Below are positions 1-5,781 of a stretch of DNA of 11,779 bases, in pieces. The stretch covers positions 1 to 11,779 of the forward strand of contig CAYQPF010000153.1 of assembly GCA_964419225.1 (NCBI GenBank). Reading direction: 5' to 3'. The translations under genes were made by a program, and so were the position numbers. The notes below the pieces were generated by a model. That model was not told where the DNA came from. It searched no databases and saw only the letters and a program-made list of their open reading frames with translations. Source of the DNA: CAYQPF01 sp964419225. GTDB lineage: Bacteria > Cloacimonadota > Cloacimonadia > Cloacimonadales > CAYQPF01. Within the stretch, counting starts at the first letter, position 1. The number at the start of each line of letters is the position of its first letter.

Positions 1-1
1 A

Positions 2-2164
2 ACAACATTTCCTGAAAAATCAGTTGTGTATCTACATGGACAGCATCAGGGTTTATGGCTGTTGAATACAACAGATGAGACAAAGAGAATAAAGAAAATA
101 ATTCAACATATCTTACGGGGGATTTGTAGCAGTAGATTATGGGTAATCATAGGATATAGTGGCGAGGATGCCGTATTTGATGAACTGTTAAAGCTCAAAA
201 CGTTTGATAATAATCTTTATTGGGTGGCGTTTAAGGACAAAGCACCTAATTCCAAAGTAATGACAAAGTTGATTAACAAAAAAAATACTGGGGGAAAACT
301 CATCAAAGGATTTGATTCTGATACATTTATGTTAAAGCTGAATAGTATGTTGGAATTACCACAGCCAGATGTAATTGACAAGCCATTTACCTGTTTAAAT
401 AAAATGTTGAGTAATATCGTTGATATTGCAGATACTGAAACCAATAAGCTGTTTAATTTAAGACTAGAAATAGCTAGAAATCAGGTAGGAAGAGCAATAA
501 ATCAATATGAGAAGGATGAAATTCAAGATACTACACCTGAAACTAATAATAAACTCGAAATAATAACTAGAGAGTTGATTAACCTCGGCATTAATGGAAA
601 TTTTGAAAAGAATGAAATTACAATTACCAATCTGATTAAAGAAGCAGTACAGTATAACGATAAAAATCTTAAGGAAATAATTGGTGAATTATATTCTTCT
701 TGGGGAAGTGAATTATCGCAAAAAGCAGTTGAAGAAAACAATATCAAGTTATTCTCAAAAAGCATGGAAAAATTTCAAAAAGCAGAAAACTGTGATATAT
801 CTAATAAATGGCTATATAGGAGATGGGGACTTGCCCTTTCTGCTTTCGCAGAAAAAAATGATGACATAATATTATATAAAGAGAGCCTATCTAAATTTTC
901 TAAAGTGTTTGAAGTTGATCCTAATGATGAAATTGGACTTCTTACTTATGGCATCGTTCTTTCTCATATAGCAAAGCTTGAAAAGAATTCGGATCTATTT
1001 AGGGAAAGCTTTATCAAATTTGCCAAAACACTGGATATTAAGCCTGATTCAGTTTTAGCAAATAGTGAATGGGGTAATGCACTTTCAGGATTAGCTAATT
1101 TAGAAAAAGATGTGAACAAATTCAAAGAGAGTTTTACTAAATATGCTAAAGCAATAGAAATTGATCCCCAATATGTTAATGCTTATAATGGATGGGGTAG
1201 TGCACTTACTAATTTAGCTGAACTGGAAAAGGATGTGAATCTATTCAAGGAGAGTTTTACCAAATATGCCAAAGCAGTAGAAATTGATCCTAAATATGTC
1301 TACGGATACAATAATTGGGGGTTAAGTCTTTCAAGTGCAGCCAAACAGGAAAAGAATGTAGTATTATTTAAAGAGAGTTTTGTCAAATTTGCCAAGGTAG
1401 TAGAACTTGATCCTGAAAATGTTGATGTTTACAATAATTGGGGTTTCGCTCTTTTAAACTTAGCACATCTAGAACCATCTGAGGAATTATGGGTGGAGTG
1501 CGAAAGAATCATTACTAAGGATGTTGAACTTGGAGGAAAATACTATAATCTCTCCTGCTATTATGCTCTGAGGAACAGAAAACAGGATGCTTTGAAATAT
1601 CTGGAAATGAGTTTGGAGCAGAAGCAGATTACAGTTGAACATGTGAAGGAAGATGAGGATTGGAAAGCATATTGGGAAGATACGGAATTTCTGGATATAA
1701 TTAATAAGTATGGAAATAACTTTATAAAAGGGAATGCTGAACAAAGCGATGCTATTTATGATGTGGCATTAAGTTTTGCTGGGGAAGACCGAGAATATGT
1801 TGAAAAAGTTGCTAATGAATTAAGACGAATGGAAATTAGAGTATTCTATGATGATTTTGACACAACCGAATTATGGGGTAAAAATTTATTTACACATCTT
1901 GATACAATATATAGGGAAAAGTCAAAATTCTGTGTTATGTTCATTTCCGAGTACTATAAAAAGAAGAGATGGACTAACCATGAAAGAGAAAGTGCTCAAG
2001 CGAGAGCTTTTGAAGAAAATCGAGAATATATTCTACCTGTTAAAATTGATGATACTGAAATTCCAGGTATTCTGAGTACAATAGGTTATATTAATGTAAA
2101 AAAATATACACCAATTGCTTTAGCTAAAATTATAGTCGAGAAAACAAAAAAGACTATTACCTAA
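2..2164 (+). CDS. SIR2-like / TPR / TIR fusion protein (5' partial)
   Basis: The reading frame is open from base 2, so the true start lies before the window; the GTG at 26 is an internal Val codon, not a credible start. What remains of the N-terminus matches the C-terminal half of a SIR2-like domain: VVYLHG (His codon 35-37, the position of the sirtuin catalytic His) and GYSGED (152-169), followed by LYWV. The catalytic Asn region is missing from the window. The middle is a TPR-like array, six repeats of exactly 41 residues (701-1438) with a WG..L core and FKESFTKYAKA.EIDP. The C-terminus (about 1748-2150) is a TIR domain: YDVALSFAGEDR, VFYDDF, FISEYY, and WTNHERE, whose first Glu (codon 1982-1984) fits the NADase catalytic position. 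SIR2-like and TIR domains in bacterial immunity commonly cleave NAD, so this chain may hold two NADase modules around a protein-binding scaffold. Role in phage defence is inferred. It is first in a probable operon with the DUF4393 gene 33 bp downstream. Confidence 0.85.
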   Translation, partial: TTFPEKSVVYLHGQHQGLWLLNTTDETKRIKKIIQHILRGICSSRLWVIIGYSGEDAVFDELLKLKTFDNNLYWVAFKDKAPNSKVMTKLINKKNTGGKLIKGFDSDTFMLKLNSMLELPQPDVIDKPFTCLNKMLSNIVDIADTETNKLFNLRLEIARNQVGRAINQYEKDEIQDTTPETNNKLEIITRELINLGINGNFEKNEITITNLIKEAVQYNDKNLKEIIGELYSSWGSELSQKAVEENNIKLFSKSMEKFQKAENCDISNKWLYRRWGLALSAFAEKNDDIILYKESLSKFSKVFEVDPNDEIGLLTYGIVLSHIAKLEKNSDLFRESFIKFAKTLDIKPDSVLANSEWGNALSGLANLEKDVNKFKESFTKYAKAIEIDPQYVNAYNGWGSALTNLAELEKDVNLFKESFTKYAKAVEIDPKYVYGYNNWGLSLSSAAKQEKNVVLFKESFVKFAKVVELDPENVDVYNNWGFALLNLAHLEPSEELWVECERIITKDVELGGKYYNLSCYYALRNRKQDALKYLEMSLEQKQITVEHVKEDEDWKAYWEDTEFLDIINKYGNNFIKGNAEQSDAIYDVALSFAGEDREYVEKVANELRRMEIRVFYDDFDTTELWGKNLFTHLDTIYREKSKFCVMFISEYYKKKRWTNHERESAQARAFEENREYILPVKIDDTEIPGILSTIGYINVKKYTPIALAKIIVEKTKKTIT
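701..1438 (+). repeat. Six in-frame 123-bp TPR-coding tandem repeats
   Basis: The conserved Trp/Tyr codon of the repeat falls at 701, 824, 947, 1070, 1193, 1316 and 1439, a spacing of exactly 123 bp with no indel. The FKES-equivalent codons at 752, 875, 998, 1121, 1244 and 1367 show the same period. The copies starting at 1070, 1193 and 1316 are the most alike; the first two are more diverged. A 41-residue unit is longer than the canonical 34-residue TPR. The array forms the linker between the SIR2-like and TIR domains. Confidence 0.9.
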
Positions 2165-2185
2165 AATAAAATTCCATGAATTATT

Positions 2186-2191
2186 GGGAGG
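2186..2191 (+). promoter_or_regulatory. Ribosome binding site of the DUF4393 gene
   Basis: GGGAGG lies six bases before the ATG at 2198 and fixes that start. No convincing promoter is visible in the 33 bp after the SIR2-TPR-TIR stop codon, which supports co-transcription. Confidence 0.7.
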
Positions 2192-2197
2192 TTTTAC

Positions 2198-2875
2198 ATG
2201 TGCTTTGAAGATATTAAAACTGCAGTAGAATTGTTTGTATTGGCACCAAATGTTATTAAAACATTTGGGAACGGAATAAATATTATTAGAAAAATTCTTA
2301 GTAAAGGAAATAGAACTTGGCAAGAAGAAAGTATTGTTCTTACTATTGAGAAATATAACCTGAAATACGGAGCAATTGAGATAGCCGATAATGTTTGGCT
2401 AAATCAACGAATTCTCTACGAGATTCTTCAAGAATGTTCAAAGCAAGATGATGGTTATATTCAAGAAATGTGGGCAGGACTTTTAGCATCTTCAGTTAGT
2501 ATTGAGGGAAAAGATGATTCTGCTCTAATTTATGTGAAATTACTTGAAAATATTACTTCTGTTGAATGTAGAATATGTAATTATATTTGTATGAAATACA
2601 TAGAAAATGAAAACTATCGTCTTTCTGATCAAGAAATGTTTAAAATATGTGAAACTGAAAATTACGACAAAATATCATTAATGATTTCGCATTTAAGATC
2701 TCTTGAGATTTTGCATAGTAGCATTTTTGGTTCTTTTCAAGAAGTAATGAACAGCTTTATAGAAAAAAAAGAAATTAATTTACTTCCTACAAATATTGGT
2801 TTCGAATTATTTGCACGTGCTAATGGTTTCAAATCAATAGAAGAATATAAAAAAGTCAATTGTTTAGGTCATTAA
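2198..2875 (+). CDS. DUF4393 / Abi-alpha family protein
   Basis: This is a 225-residue protein. The central block QDDGYIQEMWAGLLASS (residues about 83-99) is the hallmark of DUF4393 (Abi_alpha, PF14337), in which a short acidic stretch precedes a QE.WA.LLA helix. The N-terminus (residues 5-35) is amphipathic and hydrophobic but not a clear signal peptide or membrane span. The C-terminal half is predicted helical by eye, with no catalytic motif I can recognise. The family has been linked to abortive infection, but its biochemical role is not settled. It follows the SIR2-TPR-TIR gene by 33 bp and precedes the membrane-protein gene, so it may be a partner or regulator of the operon (inference). 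The gene is visibly more AT-rich than the SIR2-TPR-TIR gene. Confidence 0.75.
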   Translation: MCFEDIKTAVELFVLAPNVIKTFGNGINIIRKILSKGNRTWQEESIVLTIEKYNLKYGAIEIADNVWLNQRILYEILQECSKQDDGYIQEMWAGLLASSVSIEGKDDSALIYVKLLENITSVECRICNYICMKYIENENYRLSDQEMFKICETENYDKISLMISHLRSLEILHSSIFGSFQEVMNSFIEKKEINLLPTNIGFELFARANGFKSIEEYKKVNCLGH

Positions 2876-2923
2876 TACAATATTATGGATTGTAATCAAT
2901 TTAATTATGTAGTTACTTTATAT

Positions 2924-2932
2924 AGGAGGAGG
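2924..2932 (+). promoter_or_regulatory. Double Shine-Dalgarno AGGAGGAGG before the short ORF
   Basis: AGGAGGAGG at 2924-2932 is the strongest ribosome site in the window. It sits two bases before the ATG at 2935 and five before the in-frame ATG at 2938. It therefore drives the 19-codon ORF and not directly the large gene at 2991, which has only a short GAGG (2983-2986). Confidence 0.75.
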
Positions 2933-2934
2933 TC

Positions 2935-2994
2935 ATGATGCATAAACGACTAACTCAAAATATTTCCCCTTCAAGGGTTTTAGAGGTTTTATGA
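2935..2994 (+). CDS. 19-residue upstream ORF coupled to the membrane-protein gene
   Basis: The peptide MMHKRLTQNISPSRVLEVL starts at tandem ATG codons (2935 and 2938) behind a near-perfect ribosome site. Its TGA stop (2992-2994) overlaps the ATG of the 708-residue gene (2991-2993) as ATGA, the standard arrangement for translational coupling. It may be a leader peptide that sets the expression of a potentially toxic membrane protein. The alternative is that the large gene once began here and a frameshift split it: the upstream frame of the large ORF has a stop at 2943-2945 and no start before 2991. I do not recognise the peptide; it lacks runs of one amino acid typical of attenuation leaders. 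Confidence 0.5.
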   Translation: MMHKRLTQNISPSRVLEVL

Positions 2995-5117
2995 AAATAG
3001 CAATTATTGGAGGGAACTCATTAGTAAACAATGAGTTGGCTCAGCGATATTTATTATCTTCTTTTATTGGAGAATATTACTCAGAAGAAAAAATCATTCA
3101 TTACTTTAGGAAAAAGGATTTAACAAGGGGATTAGAAACCTTTGCTAATGGACTTCAAATTACAACAATATTTAATAAAAATTTTGATAATGTATTTATT
3201 AAAAGCAATTTTGAAAAAATTGTGGAAGAATATGATGGAGTGTACGTATTTTGTGATAAAATAAGTAGAAAGAATTTAAAAACTTTAAAATGTTACGAGA
3301 AAGAAATTAACTTGAGAAATTTGGAATATTCCGAAATTGGACGCAACAGAAGTAAAATATATTTCCGTAAGGTGGGGTATCAGAGCAGAATTAGATGTAT
3401 GCTTAATATAGGAATAGACCGATCTAGAAACTTGTTTGGATCCTCTATGAGAACAATAGGCAAGAATATAAATTATGTAATAAATAGCATCTTTAATATG
3501 AACAGGATTATGCTATTTATTGGAATAACCACCTATTTTCTTTTATTCCCTTTACTTTTTGAATTTCCTCTGAATTTTCTATCTTTTAATAATATTGACT
3601 TAAAGTTGTTTTCAATTCCATTAGGTGTTGTTTTTTCTATTATTGGTGTTCTTTTGGCATTAATTGCTTTCATGGCTTCAAATATGGCAATAAAACATCA
3701 TGTTCTCTTTGAAGTTTACATGAAAAAAACTGGCTTGAATTTTATTATTATATTCTTGATGAATTTAATAGTAGTGTCCTTAGTAATTCCAATTATTGAG
3801 GCAAAAAGTTTTATTTCCAATTCTTCATTTGCTTTTTATCTTAGTGACTTAAAAATATTTTTATTCTGGCAGTTTATTGCTATTATTATTTTAGTTGTTT
3901 CAATGATGTTGAGAATAATCAAATGTATGGATTATGATAGTCTATTACATGCCATTTCGGAAAATGTTATTAAAGAATCAAAAAAGATGATTAATGCAGA
4001 AAATTTTACAAGTAGAGTTTTCTCAAAATACTTTTATAGTTTACGTGATATAGTTTTGGAAAGCATTAGACAAAAGAATTTGTCAGTTTTTGAGGTCTCT
4101 TCAAAATTCTATGCTGAATGTGTAACTTCTATTATTGAGTATATTAATACAGAAAGTAAAAATCAACTAGCCCATAGTTATTTATCTGACCATATAGGAG
4201 CCACAAAAGCAATTACGGAACAAATACTATATGAAAAGAATACTAGGTTTATTGATTTATTTGAACTATTCTTTTTGACCCATATCGACCGTGTGTGTTT
4301 TACAAATAGAGATGTTGGGACTCTTAATCTTCTATTCCTTAATAAAGTTTCATTATTGAAGTACGATATTTATGGTAAGTATAGTAGTAAGAATGTTCCA
4401 GATAATATATTTGAACATATGATTTTCTGTTTTCTTTGGGGAATTGTTGATGCAATTTATTCAATTAAAAAAAGTGATTTAAAAATTGTAGTAGTAAACT
4501 TAAATTACTATCTCAACCTAAGTTTAAACATTATCAATTTTAACAGCGAAAATTCAATTATGAAAGTAGTAAAATTCTTTAAGCACATAAAAGAATATTA
4601 TGCAGGAAAGATTTATAATCCAGAAGAAAAAATTAACCCTATCATTACAGATCAACTTAATTTTGTTGGAATTTCAATATTATTGTATTGTTATTATAAA
4701 TATGAAACAAGAGGTTTAAATAATGAGAATTTTTTAAACAGTCTGCATGAAAATTTTTGTAAGGGATTAAGTACAGAAGACATTGTAAAAGTAATTGACT
4801 ATTTAATAAATAAATATGATCCTTCTGTAATAACCAGTTATGTAAATGATATAAAAATTATGGATTGGGCATTGATAGGAGTATGTTATTTAATTCAAAA
4901 AAATGTAGAATTACAAGATGGAGTTTTCAAAATAGTCAGTAAGGATTTAATATTATTAGAATTATTTAGAAACTGCTTTCAAAAAAATGATAGGGTTGCT
5001 ACTTTGCTTGGTACTACTATAAGTGATCTTAATAGTAAGTCAAAAAAATGTAGGAAAAATGTAGAAGAACTGTTATCTAAAAAACAAACATTTCAAGCAT
5101 ATGAACATGAAGAATAG
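2991..5117 (+). CDS. Rossmann-like N-terminus, four-TM membrane protein, unknown family
   Basis: I do not recognise the family of this 708-residue protein. The N-terminus MKIAIIGGNS (residues 1-10) is a strand followed by a glycine turn, and YDGVYVFCD (81-89) looks like a later strand; together they suggest a Rossmannoid or SLOG-like nucleotide-sensing domain of about 115 residues (inference). Four hydrophobic segments follow at roughly 172-192, 207-228, 249-269 and 288-310. Residues 311-708 have no membrane span and look mostly helical. A soluble sensor, a short membrane bundle and a large soluble tail is the general plan of membrane-disrupting immune effectors, but no motif proves this. The start at 2991 is forced by the upstream stop at 2943; its own ribosome site (GAGG, 2983-2986) is short, so translation probably depends on the overlapping short ORF. 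Last gene of the probable operon and strongly AT-rich. Confidence 0.65.
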   Translation: MKIAIIGGNSLVNNELAQRYLLSSFIGEYYSEEKIIHYFRKKDLTRGLETFANGLQITTIFNKNFDNVFIKSNFEKIVEEYDGVYVFCDKISRKNLKTLKCYEKEINLRNLEYSEIGRNRSKIYFRKVGYQSRIRCMLNIGIDRSRNLFGSSMRTIGKNINYVINSIFNMNRIMLFIGITTYFLLFPLLFEFPLNFLSFNNIDLKLFSIPLGVVFSIIGVLLALIAFMASNMAIKHHVLFEVYMKKTGLNFIIIFLMNLIVVSLVIPIIEAKSFISNSSFAFYLSDLKIFLFWQFIAIIILVVSMMLRIIKCMDYDSLLHAISENVIKESKKMINAENFTSRVFSKYFYSLRDIVLESIRQKNLSVFEVSSKFYAECVTSIIEYINTESKNQLAHSYLSDHIGATKAITEQILYEKNTRFIDLFELFFLTHIDRVCFTNRDVGTLNLLFLNKVSLLKYDIYGKYSSKNVPDNIFEHMIFCFLWGIVDAIYSIKKSDLKIVVVNLNYYLNLSLNIINFNSENSIMKVVKFFKHIKEYYAGKIYNPEEKINPIITDQLNFVGISILLYCYYKYETRGLNNENFLNSLHENFCKGLSTEDIVKVIDYLINKYDPSVITSYVNDIKIMDWALIGVCYLIQKNVELQDGVFKIVSKDLILLELFRNCFQKNDRVATLLGTTISDLNSKSKKCRKNVEELLSKKQTFQAYEHEE

Positions 5118-5164
5118 GAGAAGTGAATCAAAAAGAAATAATGTTTCGATACTTATCTTAAAAA

Positions 5165-5284
5165 ATGATCATTGGTTATGCTAAAGTATCCACTTCAGAT
5201 AGAAATCAGATTCTTCAACTTAGACCAATTTGGTTGAATTCTTATTTATTTCGGAAAAGAAGTAAATTACAGAAGAGCATGTAA
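5165..5284 (+). pseudogene. Serine recombinase (resolvase/invertase) N-terminal fragment
   Basis: From the ATG at 5165 the reading is MIIGYAKVSTSDRNQILQL. This matches the start of serine recombinases, where the Ser of the Y.(R/K)VST motif is the nucleophile (codon 5189-5191 by that alignment). Homology stops after about 19 residues; the frame then runs into unrelated sequence and into the TPR relic out of frame, ending at TAA 5282-5284. A functional enzyme would be about 180 residues or longer, so this is a remnant. It indicates that a mobile element once ended or was deleted here. Confidence 0.65.
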
Positions 5285-5365
5285 AAGAAGATGAGGATTG
5301 GAAGGCATATTGGGAAGACGCAGAATTTCTGGAAGTGATGTGAAAGGTTTAAAGATAATTATTAA
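5266..5365 (+). pseudogene. C-terminal tail of a lost TPR gene, paralogous to the first gene
   Basis: Bases 5266-5333 align without gaps to 1628-1695 of the SIR2-TPR-TIR gene with 9 mismatches in 68, and encode nearly the same peptide (shared HVKEDEDWKAYWED, then AEFLE against TEFLD). Reading on, a one-base shift after 5341 gives ERFKDNY and a TAA at 5363-5365, which looks like a natural C-terminus directly after the TPR region. The lost paralogue would thus have lacked a C-terminal TIR domain. The upstream part of that gene is gone, replaced by the recombinase scrap. Confidence 0.7.
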
Positions 5366-5564
5366 TGGGGGAAGGAGAGTGATAATAATGAAGTTAAGTA
5401 TGCTAATGATGGTAATGGAGAGAGGAATCCCTTTGAACCACTTCAAACCAACTCCCATGGAATTCCTGTTGGAAAGTGTACAAAATAGACAGATTAAGTA
5501 GGCAGTTGAAATTGGTAGAAGTATAGGAAAAAAGCTTTTAGGAACACATACTAACAAAGACTAT

Positions 5565-5584
5565 CACTGACTGACAAGGACAAG
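5565..5584 (+). repeat. Dispersed 20-bp repeat, copy 1
   Basis: CACTGACTGACAAGGACAAG matches the copy at 11601-11620 at 18 of 20 positions. Nearby, at 5497-5505, is AGTAGGCAG, a second short word that also recurs in the other two intergenic gaps. Confidence 0.6.
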
Positions 5585-5719
5585 AAAAAGATCTGAAGAT
5601 AAAATATTGCCGGTAGTAATTTAGAAAAAATATTTCACAAACTTGACAGGAAAAATGAGTCCAGCTATTCCTTAGATTATAACCAAGCAAATGGTTAGAC
5701 CTCCTTCCCTTTTTTATCC

Positions 5720-5748
5720 TTGACATATTATTTGTTCATTTCTATAAA
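5720..5748 (+). promoter_or_regulatory. Near-consensus housekeeping promoter of the TIR-ROC gene
   Basis: TTGACA at 5720-5725 and TATAAA at 5743-5748 are separated by 17 bp, which is a perfect -35 and a 5/6 match to the -10. Transcription would begin near 5755, about 25 bp before the ATG at 5782, leaving a short leader that carries GGAGAG (5771-5776). The TIR-ROC gene therefore appears to be expressed independently of the upstream operon. Confidence 0.75.
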
Positions 5749-5781
5749 TACCACAATGATGTTTAATTTTGGAGAGATAAT

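Larger units (their letters stand above)
5118..5719. other. Decayed intergenic region with gene relics
   Basis: There is no intact gene in these 602 bp. They hold a serine-recombinase N-terminal fragment (5165-5284), the tail of a lost TPR gene (5266-5365) and one copy of the 20-bp dispersed repeat (5565-5584). A 6-bp inverted repeat TAACCA/TGGTTA (5680-5697) also lies here. The stretch 5366-5487 can be read after one frame change as a peptide containing NPFEPLQTNSHGIPVGK, perhaps the start of another dead gene that I cannot identify. No intrinsic terminator with a convincing stem and adjoining T-run is visible after the stop at 5117. Confidence 0.6.

Noticed and set aside
2..2164. A canonical Thoeris system
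   Set aside because: No separate ThsB-type TIR gene or SIR2-SLOG ThsA gene is present; the TIR is fused to the SIR2-like/TPR chain.
5298..5501. A 67-codon ORF from a TTG
   Set aside because: It reads through the TPR relic in the wrong frame and has no family resemblance.
5644..5670. Second promoter with TTGACA at 5644-5649
   Set aside because: At 17 bp only TATTCC is found as a -10 (three of six matches), and the 5720-5748 promoter is far better.
5680..5712. Intrinsic terminator with TAACCA/TGGTTA stem and a later T-run
   Set aside because: The stem is six A/T-rich pairs and the T-run begins about 12 bases after it; too weak to call.
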